Origin: Deinococcus taeanensis
GTDB taxonomy: Bacteria > Deinococcota > Deinococci > Deinococcales > Deinococcaceae
Length of the DNA: 64,000 bases
Assembly: GCF_020229735.1 (NCBI RefSeq)
Contig: NZ_CP083455.1
Coordinates: 1,019,001 to 1,083,000 of the forward strand
Direction: 5' to 3'
In this document: positions 31,691-40,541 of the stretch, in pieces
Layout: every line of letters starts with the position of its first letter
Position numbering within the stretch: position 1 is the first letter of the stretch
Position numbers and translations under genes: made by a program
Notes under the pieces: generated by a model
Database searches by the model: none
Told to the model about the DNA's origin: nothing
What the model saw: only the letters and a program-made list of their open reading frames with translations

Positions 31691-32668
31691 ATGACCATGC
31701 ATCAACGACCGCTGGGCCGCACCGGCCTGAATGTCACCGAGATCGGCTACGGCGCCTGGGGCATCGGCGCAGACATGTGGAAGGGCGCCGACGACACTGA
31801 GAGCCTGACTGCGCTGCGCCGCTACATTGAACTGGGCGGCAACTTCATCGACACCGCCATGGGTTACGGCAACGGTCACAGCGAACGCCTCGTCGGTCAG
31901 GTGGCGCGCGAACACCCCGGCACGCTGGTCGCCACGAAAATCAGTCCCATGAACATGCAGTGGCCCGCCGCGCCCGCCACGACCGCCGACCAGGCGTACC
32001 CGGGCGAGTACCTGATCCGTATGACCGACGCCAGCCTCGAACGCCTGGGCCTGCCCAGCATCGACGTGCAGCAGCTGCACGTCTGGAACGACTCCTGGCT
32101 GGGGCAGGGAGACTGGCAGGACGCCGTGACCCAGCTGCGGCGCGACGGGAAGATCCGCAGCTTCGGGATCAGCATCAACGACCATCAGCCGAACAATGCC
32201 GTTCAGGCCGTGGAGGCCGGCGTGGTGGACACCGTGCAGGTGATCTACAACGTCTTTGACCAGTCGCCGCAGGACCGGCTGCTGGACGCCTGCCGCGCCC
32301 ATGGGGTCGGCGTGATTGTCCGCGTGGCTCTGGACGAAGGCAGCCTTACCGGTACAGTGACCGAGGACACCATCTTCCCCGAGGGCGACTGGCGCCACGG
32401 GTACTTCGGGGGAAACCGCCGCAGTGAACTGCAGCCCCACCTGCGCGCCATTGAACAGGACCTCGGCGTCCGTACGGATCAGCTGGCCGAGACCAGCCTG
32501 CGGTTTGTGCTGTCGCACCCGGCGGTCTCCACCGTGATCGTGGGAATGCGCTCGGTGCGGAATGTGGACCGCAACGCCGCGCTGGCCGATGGGCGCGGCC
32601 TGCCCGAAGCTCAAGTGCAGAAACTGCGTGGCCACCGCTGGGACCGCAACTGGTACCAGCCCGCTTAA
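31691..32668 (+). CDS. Aldo/keto reductase
   Basis: TIM-barrel NADPH-dependent reductase of 325 residues. Family pattern: [12 protein letters not shown] near 20, the catalytic Asp/Tyr in [18 protein letters not shown] near 54, Lys in VATKISP, His in VQQLHVW, and the C-terminal cofactor loop [13 protein letters not shown]. The group acts on aldehydes and ketones of varied origin. The -10 box TACAGT (31679-31684) ends 6 nt before the ATG, giving a leaderless mRNA divergent from the MFS gene. It ends at a strong bidirectional terminator. Confidence 0.9.
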   Translation: MTMHQRPLGRTGLNVTEIGYGAWGIGADMWKGADDTESLTALRRYIELGGNFIDTAMGYGNGHSERLVGQVAREHPGTLVATKISPMNMQWPAAPATTADQAYPGEYLIRMTDASLERLGLPSIDVQQLHVWNDSWLGQGDWQDAVTQLRRDGKIRSFGISINDHQPNNAVQAVEAGVVDTVQVIYNVFDQSPQDRLLDACRAHGVGVIVRVALDEGSLTGTVTEDTIFPEGDWRHGYFGGNRRSELQPHLRAIEQDLGVRTDQLAETSLRFVLSHPAVSTVIVGMRSVRNVDRNAALADGRGLPEAQVQKLRGHRWDRNWYQPA

Positions 32669-32675
32669 GCCGTCT

Positions 32676-32712
32676 GAGCAGAAGGCCGGCCCTGTGGGCC
32701 GGCCTTCTGCTC
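32676..32712. terminator. Bidirectional terminator
   Basis: A perfect 16-bp stem GAGCAGAAGGCCGGCC/GGCCGGCCTTCTGCTC (32676-32691, 32697-32712) with a 5-nt loop, placed exactly against the stop of the convergent response regulator gene. Confidence 0.8.
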
Positions 32713-33159
32713 TTAGCTGGCGCGCGGCGGCAGGCGCACGATGGTGAGCATGTACCGCCCGAGCGCCTGAATGGCCTCATAGAAGGAGGTGAACTCCACG
32801 GGTTTCACGACGTAACTCGCGGCGTACGCCTCGTAGGACCGCAGAATGTCTTCTTCCGCCTTGCTGGTCGTCAGCATGATGACGGGAATGGTCATCAGCG
32901 ACGGATCGTGCTTGATCTCCTTCAGGAGCTCCAGGCCGTTCATGCGGGGCATGTTGATATCCAGCAGGATCACGTCCGGCCGGGGCATGAAATCGGGGGT
33001 GCGCAGGGCCTCCAGGGCCTCCACACCGTCGCGGGCCACGTGCAGCTGAACCAGGATGCCCGCCTCAGCGAAGGCTTCCTGCGTCAGGATGATGTCGGCC
33101 TCGCTGTCCTCGACCAGCAGGATGTGAATAGGGTTGGGTGTGGGCGCAGCTTGGGTCAT
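32713..33159 (-). CDS. Response regulator, Rcp1-like (phytochrome-associated type)
   Basis: Single receiver domain of 148 residues. IHILLVEDSEADIILTQEAF at the start, phosphoacceptor in VILLDINMPRMNGLELL near 67, Thr in PVIMLTTSKAEEDIL and Lys in SYVVKPVEF are all in place. The extra residues around FMPRPDV are typical of Rcp1-type regulators, which pair with bacteriophytochrome kinases. No phytochrome gene is in the window. The SD is AGGA about 7 nt before the ATG. Confidence 0.9.
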   Translation of the reverse strand: MTQAAPTPNPIHILLVEDSEADIILTQEAFAEAGILVQLHVARDGVEALEALRTPDFMPRPDVILLDINMPRMNGLELLKEIKHDPSLMTIPVIMLTTSKAEEDILRSYEAYAASYVVKPVEFTSFYEAIQALGRYMLTIVRLPPRAS

Positions 33160-33298
33160 GGGAGTGTCCTTTGGTCCGGTCGGGATCCAGTTGCCTCACA
33201 GTGTTTCACTCCCTCATGACGGATTGGCCCCGGCTGACTTTACACGGCGCCCACGCAGCCTTGAGGCTCCCTTGAGGGCCCGCTGCTACCCTGGGCAG

Positions 33299-33727
33299 GT
33301 GAATGTCCTGCATTATTCCCTGCGCGGCGGCGCCGCCTTCCGCGACGTGGACGCTCTCCTGCACGGCCTGAACTGGGCCGAGGCGAGCGCCGCGCACCCG
33401 GACGTGCCGTTCACGCTGGCCGCGCTGCTGTGGCACCTGCAGGTCACGCAGCGCGTCAGTCTGGACCTCGCTTCCGGCCGGGCTGAACGCTGGCCGGACG
33501 ATCTGAACCTCTGGCCGGATGAACCGCTGTCCGAAGCGGAGTTCACGCGGGTCCTGCGTGACCTGCAGGCCGGATTGGCTGAAGCGCAGATGCTCGCGCA
33601 GGACCCCAGCAGCCGTGCGCGGGACGTCCTGACGGACCTGGCCGTGCACAGCGCCTACCACTGGGGACAGGTGGCCCTGCTGCGCCGCCTGAGCGGCACG
33701 CTGCCCGGGCCGCAGGGGAACGCATGA
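33299..33727 (+). CDS. DinB-family protein
   Basis: Four-helix-bundle protein of 142 residues. Pattern: LHGLNWAEASAA in helix 1, a metal-binding His in LAALLWHLQVTQR near 45, and the C-terminal pair in LAVHSAYHWGQVALLRR near 120. DinB/YfiT proteins are metal-dependent, often thiol- or bacillithiol-S-transferases; bshA in this window makes bacillithiol a plausible cofactor. The start is GTG at 33299: the -10 box TACCCT (33287-33292) ends 6 nt before it. It overlaps the next gene as ATGA. Confidence 0.82.
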   Translation: MNVLHYSLRGGAAFRDVDALLHGLNWAEASAAHPDVPFTLAALLWHLQVTQRVSLDLASGRAERWPDDLNLWPDEPLSEAEFTRVLRDLQAGLAEAQMLAQDPSSRARDVLTDLAVHSAYHWGQVALLRRLSGTLPGPQGNA

Positions 33728-34296
33728 ATGTCATCGTCGGGTCACTGAACCCCGGCAAGGTCCAGCCGGCGCGCGACGTGTTCGGCGTGCTGTTCCCGGG
33801 GGTGGAGGTCCGGGGACTGTCGGTGCCCAGCGGCGTGCCGGACCAGCCTGTCGGGGTGGGGGAGACCCGGCGCGGCGCGGTGAACCGGGCGCGCGCAGCT
33901 GCGCGCACGCCCGGCGCGGTGTGGGGCGTGGGCCTGGAGGGCGGCGTGCGCGTCGAACGTGGGCGCGGGTGGCTGTTCGGGGTGGTGGCGGCCGTCCGGC
34001 CCGGCGTGCGCGCCGTGTACACGGCGCGCACCGCCGAGCTGCCCGTCCCGGACCTTGTCCTGGCGCGCGTGTTGCGCGGCGAGGAGCTGGGCGGCGTCAT
34101 GGATGAGCTGCTTGGCACCCGCGACCTGAAGCGCGGAGCAGGCACGGTGGGCGCGCTGACGCAGGGCCTGGTGACGCGCCCGGCGGTGTGGGCTCAGGCC
34201 CTGGCGCTCGCTCTGGCACCCGCCGTGCATCCACAGCTGTACCCCGGCTCAACCGGCGTCCGGGAAAACGAACGTCTGTTAGGCTCTGGCGCATGA
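33724..34296 (+). CDS. DUF84 / inosine-xanthosine triphosphatase (YjjX-like)
   Basis: Protein of 190 residues starting MNVIVGSLNPGKVQPARDVF, the substrate loop of the YjjX/ITPA-like fold. VGLEGGVRVER near 73 and RGEELGGVMDELLG follow, then GAGTVGALTQGLVTR near 140. The family hydrolyses non-canonical purine nucleoside triphosphates such as ITP and XTP to keep them out of nucleic acids. It overlaps both neighbours as ATGA, forming a tight operon with DinB and the MBL hydrolase. Confidence 0.85.
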   Translation: MNVIVGSLNPGKVQPARDVFGVLFPGVEVRGLSVPSGVPDQPVGVGETRRGAVNRARAAARTPGAVWGVGLEGGVRVERGRGWLFGVVAAVRPGVRAVYTARTAELPVPDLVLARVLRGEELGGVMDELLGTRDLKRGAGTVGALTQGLVTRPAVWAQALALALAPAVHPQLYPGSTGVRENERLLGSGA

Positions 34297-35150
34297 CCCA
34301 CTCCTGGATTCAGACCCGCCAGCTCGGGGACGCGACCGTGCATTCCCTCACCGACGGTCAGTTCCGTCTCGACGGCGGCGCCATGTTCGGCAGCGTACCC
34401 CGCGTCCTGTGGGAGCGCGTCGCGCCCCCGGACGAGCTCAACCGTATTCGCCTGCGCATCAACCCCCTCCTGATTCAGCTGGGTGGGGAGAACATCCTCG
34501 TGGAAACCGGCATGTGGGACCAGGGCGGCGAGAAATTCGAAGCCATGTACGGCCTGGACCGCGACGAGACCGTGTTCCGCGGCCTGAACACCCTGGGCCT
34601 CACCCCGGCAGATATTCACCTCGTCATCAACACCCACCTGCACTTCGACCACGCCGGACGCAACGTGACCCTGCTGGGCGAACCGGCCTTCCCGAATGCC
34701 CGGTACGTGGTGCAGCGCCAGGAACTCCACGACGCCCGCCACACCCACGAACGCAGCCGCGCCAGTTACGTTCCCGCGTACATCGACCCGATCGAGCACG
34801 CCGGGCTCTTTGACATTGTGGACGGCGAGCACGAACTGCGCCCCGGCCTGAGCGTCCTGCCTCTGCCCGGCCACAACCTGGGCCAGCAGGGCGTCATGCT
34901 GCGCAGCGGCGGGCAGACGCTGGTGTACGTCGCGGACCTGATCCCCACCCTGGCCCACGCGCCCACCGCGTACATCATGGGCTACGACCTGTACCCCGTG
35001 ACCACCCTCGACACCCGCAAACGCCACCTGGGGGCCTGGTTCGAGGAGCAGGCCCTCATCTGCACCCCACACGACCCGGACACGGCCTTCGCGCGCCTGC
35101 ACCCTCATCCGAAGGGCGGCTTCACCCTGCAGCCCGACACGCTACCCTGA
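34293..35150 (+). CDS. MBL-fold metallo-hydrolase (lactonase-like)
   Basis: Protein of 285 residues. The metal site HxHxDH is in LVINTHLHFDHAGRN near 110, with later ligands in LPLPGHNLGQQGV near 193 and YVADLIPTLAH near 215. It aligns with the AHL-lactonase-like/quorum-quenching class but the substrate is unproven. Translation is coupled to the DUF84 gene (ATGA). In addition a TAGGCT -10 candidate lies 7 nt before the ATG, so an internal leaderless promoter is possible. Confidence 0.87.
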   Translation: MTHSWIQTRQLGDATVHSLTDGQFRLDGGAMFGSVPRVLWERVAPPDELNRIRLRINPLLIQLGGENILVETGMWDQGGEKFEAMYGLDRDETVFRGLNTLGLTPADIHLVINTHLHFDHAGRNVTLLGEPAFPNARYVVQRQELHDARHTHERSRASYVPAYIDPIEHAGLFDIVDGEHELRPGLSVLPLPGHNLGQQGVMLRSGGQTLVYVADLIPTLAHAPTAYIMGYDLYPVTTLDTRKRHLGAWFEEQALICTPHDPDTAFARLHPHPKGGFTLQPDTLP

Positions 35151-35158
35151 ACCGGCCG

Positions 35159-35707
35159 ATGCCCTCCCGCCCCACCCTGACCCTGCTGTTCGCCGCCGCC
35201 ACCGCCGCGGCAGCCGCCACCCTTGACGCCCACTACTACCCTCACAAGCCCGGCACGCGCTGGACCTATGCCAGCGGCGAGACGCAGGTGGTCGGCGCGC
35301 CCGTCACGCACCGCGGCGTGAACGTTGTGCCCGTCAGTCACCAGTACGGCAGCACCACGTACACCCAGGACCTGCTGGAGTACCGCAAGGACGGCAGCGT
35401 CTGGCTGCGCGGCGTGAACGCCGCCGGGCGGCTCCAGTGGTACGCGCCGCCCCTGATGGTCTACCCGCCCGCCCCCCTGGCCCCCGGGCGCACCTGGCAG
35501 AGTGCCACTGGCCCCCTGCGCATGAAAGCCACCGTGACCGGGGTGGCCCCCCTGGCCCTCACCGCCGGGACCTTCAATGCCCTGAGCATCCGCACCGAAA
35601 CCACAGCTGGCGGGAAAACCAGCGTGCAAACCTCTTACTTCGTGCCGACTGTGGGGATCGTGCGTTACGAAACCGCGGATGGCGCCCGCATCGACCTGCA
35701 ACGCTGA
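35159..35707 (+). CDS. Secreted hypothetical protein
   Basis: Protein of 182 residues with a signal peptide (LTLLFAAATAAAAATLDA). The rest is predicted beta-rich: YYPHKPGTRWTYASGETQVV, then repeated Y/V/T strands ending SYFVPTVGIVRYETADGARIDL. This resembles the small lipoprotein-like domain of many secreted Deinococcus proteins, with no known activity. A TACCCT overlapping the previous stop lies 10 nt before the ATG. It is the last gene of the 33.3-35.7 kb string. Confidence 0.72.
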   Translation: MPSRPTLTLLFAAATAAAAATLDAHYYPHKPGTRWTYASGETQVVGAPVTHRGVNVVPVSHQYGSTTYTQDLLEYRKDGSVWLRGVNAAGRLQWYAPPLMVYPPAPLAPGRTWQSATGPLRMKATVTGVAPLALTAGTFNALSIRTETTAGGKTSVQTSYFVPTVGIVRYETADGARIDLQR

Positions 35708-35752
35708 CCCGGTCCCGCCCGGCGGGCCGCCTGACCTCCCCGCACCTGACCG

Positions 35753-36406
35753 TCAGGACTTCCGGCGTCTCGCCCGGTACGTCAGCAGCGCCGCGTACAT
35801 CTTCGTGCGCGCCTGGGCGCCTCGCCAGAAGCCCCGCTTCTTCTCCTTGACCACCTGCGCCACGTTCGGCAGCTCCACGTATGCCCAGCGGGCTCCGGTG
35901 GCCTTCAGGTGCCGCGTAATCGCCGGTTCCGGCCAGCGTTCCGTTCCCAGGTCCGGCACCGCCAGGAGCCACGCCCGCCGGCAGGCCCGCTGCCCACTGA
36001 GATGCGGCGTGAGTTTGTTCCCCCAGTCGGTGACGAACCCTCCGCCTTCAAACACCCCGATGCTCATATCCAGCTCGCCGCTCAGCACCGGAGCGCTCAG
36101 CGCCTGTAGGTGCGCGGCCGTCAGGCCCGTCAGGTCGGCGTCCAGCAGCACCACGATCTCCGCCTGGGTGGCCTGAAGCGCCGCGTAAAGTGCCGCGCCC
36201 TTACCGGCATTGTGCAGCAGGTCCACCACGTGCGCGCCCGCTCGGCGGGCCGCGTCGGCAGTGCCGTCACTGCTGCCGTCCGAGGCGACCACGACGTCCG
36301 GCGTGACGGTCCGCGCCACGCGCACCACATCACCCACGGTGTCCTCCTCGTTAAACGCGGGAATCACGACCGCCAGACGGGAGGAGGACGGGTCGGCCCG
36401 GGACAT
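35753..36406 (-). CDS. Family 2 glycosyltransferase
   Basis: GT-A fold transferase of 217 residues. LAVVIPAFNEEDTVGDVV at the start, VVVASDGSSDGTADAAR near 42 and the metal-binding VLLDADLTGL near 82 are intact. The acceptor side ends in KEKKRGFWRGAQARTKMY, without C-terminal membrane helices, so it is a small soluble enzyme of the dolichol-phosphate-mannose-synthase-like class. The start at 36406 is supported by the -10 box TAGGAT (36414-36419) 7 nt upstream. It lies downstream of the 600-aa unknown gene on the same strand. Confidence 0.87.
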   Translation of the reverse strand: MSRADPSSSRLAVVIPAFNEEDTVGDVVRVARTVTPDVVVASDGSSDGTADAARRAGAHVVDLLHNAGKGAALYAALQATQAEIVVLLDADLTGLTAAHLQALSAPVLSGELDMSIGVFEGGGFVTDWGNKLTPHLSGQRACRRAWLLAVPDLGTERWPEPAITRHLKATGARWAYVELPNVAQVVKEKKRGFWRGAQARTKMYAALLTYRARRRKS

Positions 36407-36467
36407 GGCGCCCATCCTATGCGAGAAGCACACCGATGACCAACCCTGAGCCCACCAGTCCCTGCGG

Positions 36468-38270
36468 TCAGTTGGTGCCGCGGATGTCGGCTGTGGTGGC
36501 CCCGGCTGCGTCTGAGCCCGGCACCGGCACGTCGTGCGTGAGGGCCGCGCCGAGCCACTGCCCGTGGCGCACCAGCAGGACATTCACGTCCGAGAGGCGC
36601 ACGACCAGCAGGTCATGCAGAATCAGCGGTGCCAGGCCCGGAAGCATGATCACCAGTTCCCCCTTGTAGTCCGGGCGGACCGTCGCCGCCCGCCCTTCTA
36701 TCAGCAGCGTCAGCGGTTCGTCGGCCAGCTGCACGCTGGCGAACGGCGCGCCCGGCACCAGCGAGACGCGCTCGGCCACCACCGGCGCGGGCAGGGTCTC
36801 CGGGTCGTGCAGCGCGACGTGCAGCGCCGCGTGCAGCCGGTCGGCCAGTACGCGGTGCAGGCCCAGGGTCTGCGCGGCGTTCCGGAAGGCCTGAGCCGCC
36901 TCCTCCGGGTTGACGCGGCTCAGGCGGACGCACAGGGTCTCCACGCCCTTGCGTGCGAAGGCCAGAAGCACGTCCGGTGTGGCGTCCCGGTAGCGGCGCG
37001 CGCTGTCCGGGGTGAGTTTTTCCACCTGCAGCGCGCCGCCCCGCAGCAGCTGCGCTGCGGCGCGGGCCAGGCGCAGGAACGCGAAGTCCATGCTGGCGTC
37101 CAGCAGCAGCGACACCGCGCGCGACAGGGACGCCCGGCGCCCCAGCTCCAGCGCCGTCTGACTTTCCACGAGCAGCAGCAGGTACGCGCCGCTGATGAAC
37201 GCCCGGAACTGCGAGTCCGGCAGGCGCAGCGTCTGCGTGCGCTCCTGCGGCGCAAGGCCCGGGCGCAGGAGCGCCAGCTGCGAGCCCACCTGCAGCTGCC
37301 AGTTCGGGCCGATCGGCTGCCACTCGATGTTCAGGCCGCGCCAGCGGGCCGAGCCCCCACCCCTGAGAAAGATCGTCAGGCGCTCCGCTCCGTCGTCCGG
37401 GCCGCGCATGGCGCTTGGTGCGTTCGGGGAGTACAGCACGCTGCCGTGCGGCACCGCGTTCATGGCGGGCTTCGGAACCGAGTCCAGAATGCCGTCCAGG
37501 AAGCGCCCCACCTCACGCGCCGCCTCACGGATCGCGGGCCGTTCACGCGGGTCGCGGGGCAGCGGAAACTCGGCCTGCAGCGCCCGGATCAGCGTGGCGC
37601 GCGCCTCATGCGACATCGGTTCACGCTCTGCCGCCGCGATGCGCGCGGCCAGCACGTCCTCGTCCGGGTGCCGGGGAAACGGTTCGGCGTGTACGGCCGA
37701 CAGGGCCGCGCGCACGCGCGTGCGGCCCTCGTCCGTCAGCAGCAGCGCCGACAGGGCCTGTGCGAGCAGCCCCGTCACCTCCGGGTCGTGCAGGTCCATC
37801 AGGGCGTCATGTGCCGGCGGCACGGGCAGCGGCTGCGTGCCGGGCCGCGCGAGCCGCTCGGCGTTCTCGATCACGGTGTACAGCACCCGCAGGTGCCGGA
37901 AGGTGGGTTCCCGCTGCCAGCGCAGGGTCAGGTCCCGCGCCTGCAGCGCCGCCCGGTGGTGCCACAGCAGCAGCTGCAGTTCCTCCCAGGCGCGCACCTC
38001 TTCGGTGTCGCCGGTGGTGGGGGCGTTCCAGGTGCTGGGTCCTGTGTGCCCCTGGCGGGGCGGTGGGGCTGCGGCCCGGTTGCCCTGGTGCAGCCGGTAC
38101 GTCCGGTCCGCTTCCATCAGGCGGCGCAGCAGGGGCGGCTCCAGCGGCGCGCCCAGCAGTTCGTCACGCAGCAGGGCCAGGCCGCGTCGTCCTCCGCGGG
38201 GCACGCGGCCCTCCACGAGGTCCGTGACCTTGTACTCGTAGAGTTCCACGAGTTCCATCCAGTGGGTCAC
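36468..38270 (-). CDS. Large hypothetical protein, unknown function
   Basis: Protein of 600 residues from GTG 38270 (596 from the ATG at 38258). It opens with a predicted helical region (MELVELYEYKVTDLVEGRVP...). A region about 300-440 alternates strands and short helices (RLTIFLRGGGSARWRGLNIEW). The C-terminus contains beta-type repeats (LTLLIEGRAATVRPDY, ELVIMLPGLAPLILHDLLVVRLSD). No catalytic motif, signal peptide or membrane helix is evident. SD-like GGAAGG lies 5 nt before the GTG. The start overlaps a leaderless 14-codon ORF, and the gene is divergent from the Ser/Thr kinase, suggesting a functional link. Confidence 0.75.
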   Translation of the reverse strand: MTHWMELVELYEYKVTDLVEGRVPRGGRRGLALLRDELLGAPLEPPLLRRLMEADRTYRLHQGNRAAAPPPRQGHTGPSTWNAPTTGDTEEVRAWEELQLLLWHHRAALQARDLTLRWQREPTFRHLRVLYTVIENAERLARPGTQPLPVPPAHDALMDLHDPEVTGLLAQALSALLLTDEGRTRVRAALSAVHAEPFPRHPDEDVLAARIAAAEREPMSHEARATLIRALQAEFPLPRDPRERPAIREAAREVGRFLDGILDSVPKPAMNAVPHGSVLYSPNAPSAMRGPDDGAERLTIFLRGGGSARWRGLNIEWQPIGPNWQLQVGSQLALLRPGLAPQERTQTLRLPDSQFRAFISGAYLLLLVESQTALELGRRASLSRAVSLLLDASMDFAFLRLARAAAQLLRGGALQVEKLTPDSARRYRDATPDVLLAFARKGVETLCVRLSRVNPEEAAQAFRNAAQTLGLHRVLADRLHAALHVALHDPETLPAPVVAERVSLVPGAPFASVQLADEPLTLLIEGRAATVRPDYKGELVIMLPGLAPLILHDLLVVRLSDVNVLLVRHGQWLGAALTHDVPVPGSDAAGATTADIRGTN

Positions 38271-38311
38271 GGGGACCTTCCGGGCGCCGGGAGCAGCGGC
38301 ATGTGAGGCAT
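38267..38311 (-). CDS. Leaderless mini-ORF coupled to the 600-aa unknown gene (MPHMPLLPAPGRSP)
   Basis: ATG at 38311 lies 7 nt after a -10 box (CATACT). The 14-codon frame ends in TGA overlapping GTG 38270 as GTGA. Of the six such ORFs in the window, this one has the best upstream promoter. Confidence 0.65.
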   Translation of the reverse strand: MPHMPLLPAPGRSP

Positions 38312-38318
38312 CCCGCTC

Positions 38319-38348
38319 AGTATGACCGCTGGCGCGCACACCTGTCAG
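38319..38348 (-). promoter_or_regulatory. Promoter for the mini-ORF and 600-aa unknown gene
   Basis: Minus strand: -35 CTGACA (38348-38343), an 18-nt spacer, -10 CATACT (38324-38319). The predicted start falls on the A of ATG 38311. Confidence 0.7.
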
Positions 38349-38424
38349 GGCTCCCGAATGGCCCACGCGCGCAGGCCACCTTTATGTAAGGCGCCCGTGT
38401 CAGCCTCCCTGTATAACAGGTGCA

Positions 38425-38472
38425 ATGAAGTGTCACCGCACTCCTTCCGTTCCTCCCGAGGCGCGGGCGTGA
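38425..38472 (+). CDS. Leaderless mini-ORF coupled to the Ser/Thr kinase (MKCHRTPSVPPEARA)
   Basis: ATG at 38425 lies 7 nt after the -10 box TATAAC (38412-38417). The 15-codon frame ends in TGA at 38470-38472, overlapping GTG 38469 of the kinase frame as GTGA. An in-frame GTG of the kinase at 38430 is an alternative start that would make this ORF irrelevant. Confidence 0.5.
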   Translation: MKCHRTPSVPPEARA

Positions 38473-40541
38473 TTCCCCTGCTGCTCGCGTCTCTGTTCGT
38501 TGTGGGCGTCTTCCTGGCGGTCCGTGCCTCCGAGCGCCTGCTGAGCATCATCGTGGGGGGTGCCGTGGCGCTGATTGCCCTGCTGATGGGGGCGCTGGCG
38601 CTGGGTGTGGGCGGCCCGCAGGGTGAGGGCCTGAACTTCGGGAATCTCGACCGGGCGCAGACTGTGTTGGCCCTCGCGGCGTTCGTGGTGGTGACCGGGG
38701 CGTACCGGATGGGGCGCGTGGTGCTGCCCACCCTCGACCGGCCCGGGCGGCCCGTGAAGGTCCAGCGCACCATGAAACCCACCCTGAGCACGCGGCGCAG
38801 CACCCTGACACAGGTGCAGTCCACCGTTGACCTGCGCTTTCAGGATTACGAGGTGCTCGACCGCATCGGTATCGGCGGCATGGGCAGCGTGTACCGCGCC
38901 CGGCGCCGGCAGGACGGCCGGATCGTGGCCCTGAAGGTCCCGCAGGACAAGTACCTCGCGGACGCCAAATTCGTGAAGCGCTTCTACCGGGAGGCGGAAG
39001 TTCTCAAACGGTTCAGTCACCCGAACATCGTGCGGGTGTACGACTACCGCATGCAGGACCCCGAGCATTACATTTCCATGGAGTTCCTGGACGGCGACAG
39101 CCTCGAATCCGTGCTGGAGCAGCGCAGCCTCAGCTTCAACGAGTGCGCCCAGCTGATGCGCGCCCTGGCCGACGCTCTGCGCCACATTCACATGCAGAAC
39201 GTGGTGCACCGCGACATCAAACCGGCCAACGTGATGCTGCTGAAAAACGCTTTCATTGACGGCGTGCTGCGTGAGGGCGGCGTGAAACTCATGGACTTCG
39301 GCATTGCCGTCGGAAAGGTCCTGACGCGCCTGACCATGACCGGCGCACGCGTCGGCACGCCCATCTACATGGCGCCCGAGCAGGCCAAAGGCAACCGCGT
39401 GGACGCCCGCAGCGACGTGTACTCCCTGGGCCTGCTGGCCTACGAGATGGCCACCGGACAGACCGCCTTCAAGGGCAGTTACGAGGCCGTGGTGCACCAG
39501 CAGGTGTTCGAGTACCCCAAACCACCCAAGCAGGTGCGTCTGGAAGTGCCGGGCAAACTGAACGACCTGATCCTGCACATGATCGAGAAGGACCCCGCCT
39601 CGCGGCCGGCCCTGGACGACGTGATCGCCCGCATTGACGCCGGGATCCTGACCGACGAGGTGTTCAACGACCCCGTTGCCCTGGCCCTGAGCGTGCAGGA
39701 GAAACGCGGCACGCTCCGCCTGCTGGACCTGAAGGGCAAACTGCGCGCCACGCTGCGCGATCAGAGTGCCCAGGGCATGCCCGGCGCGCCGAACGCCATG
39801 GCCAGTGATCACGAAGGGAACCTGTACGTGACCCTGCTCGACTACCGGCAGGGCCGGGCCGGCGCCCTGGTCCGCAAGCTCAACCCGGACGGCCGGGAAC
39901 TCCTGTCCTTCGGGGCGTACGGTCTTGGTGAGGGCGAACTGCTGCAACCGGTTGGTATCGCCGTGTCGCAGGGACAGGTGTACGTGCTGGACGCCGAAGC
40001 GCACCACGTGGCCGTGTTCGACCTGGAGGGGCATTTCGTGCGGCGTTTTGGCGGGCACGGGCAGGGTATGGGGCGCTTCGAGCGGCCCCGCGCGATTGTC
40101 GCGGCGCCCGACGGGCACGTGTACGTTCTGGACACCGGCAACAATGAAGTGCAGCGGTTCACGCCCCAGGGCGAGTACATCAGCCGTTTCGCGTTCCGGC
40201 TGGACCGTAACAGTGACAGCCTCAGGCCCCTGGAAGGCCTCGGCGTGGACCAGTTCGGCGCGGTGTACATCGTGGACAGCGTGGCCCGCAAGGTCCGTAA
40301 GATTGAGGCCGACGGCACGCCGGGCCTCACCTTCGCCATGGACACCCTGGTGGGCGAGCCCACCGACGCTCCGTGGCTGATTCAGGTGGGACCGGAAGGC
40401 CAGATGTACGCGGTGCGTCAGGGCGGGCAGGTGCTGCGCACGTACTCCAGCGTGGGCGATCTGCTGACCTCCAGTGACATGTACGCGCCGGTGCAGGCCA
40501 TGACCCTGGTCGCCCGGCCGCACGCCGCCGTCCCGGCATGA
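38469..40541 (+). CDS. Membrane serine/threonine protein kinase with C-terminal NHL/beta-propeller (RqkA-like)
   Basis: Protein of 690 residues from GTG 38469 (703 from GTG 38430). Two to three hydrophobic helices (about 1-80) are followed by a Hanks-type kinase at about 125-390: GIGGMGSVY loop, VALK lysine, HRDIKPANVM near 246, DFG near 276 and MAPEQ. A propeller (about 430-690) shows NHL-type repeats such as GIAVSQGQVYVLDAEAHHVAVFD and HVYVLDTGNNEVQRF. The kinase-plus-propeller build recalls the DNA-damage-responsive RqkA of D. radiodurans, in which the propeller is said to bind PQQ. Orthology is my inference. It overlaps the glutaredoxin-like gene as ATGA. Confidence 0.88.
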   Translation: MIPLLLASLFVVGVFLAVRASERLLSIIVGGAVALIALLMGALALGVGGPQGEGLNFGNLDRAQTVLALAAFVVVTGAYRMGRVVLPTLDRPGRPVKVQRTMKPTLSTRRSTLTQVQSTVDLRFQDYEVLDRIGIGGMGSVYRARRRQDGRIVALKVPQDKYLADAKFVKRFYREAEVLKRFSHPNIVRVYDYRMQDPEHYISMEFLDGDSLESVLEQRSLSFNECAQLMRALADALRHIHMQNVVHRDIKPANVMLLKNAFIDGVLREGGVKLMDFGIAVGKVLTRLTMTGARVGTPIYMAPEQAKGNRVDARSDVYSLGLLAYEMATGQTAFKGSYEAVVHQQVFEYPKPPKQVRLEVPGKLNDLILHMIEKDPASRPALDDVIARIDAGILTDEVFNDPVALALSVQEKRGTLRLLDLKGKLRATLRDQSAQGMPGAPNAMASDHEGNLYVTLLDYRQGRAGALVRKLNPDGRELLSFGAYGLGEGELLQPVGIAVSQGQVYVLDAEAHHVAVFDLEGHFVRRFGGHGQGMGRFERPRAIVAAPDGHVYVLDTGNNEVQRFTPQGEYISRFAFRLDRNSDSLRPLEGLGVDQFGAVYIVDSVARKVRKIEADGTPGLTFAMDTLVGEPTDAPWLIQVGPEGQMYAVRQGGQVLRTYSSVGDLLTSSDMYAPVQAMTLVARPHAAVPA

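Noticed and set aside
38381..38400. TTATGTAA-like sequence near the kinase gene, resembling half of the radiation/desiccation response motif (RDRM)
   Set aside because: Only one half-site is present; the other half of the 17-bp palindrome is missing.
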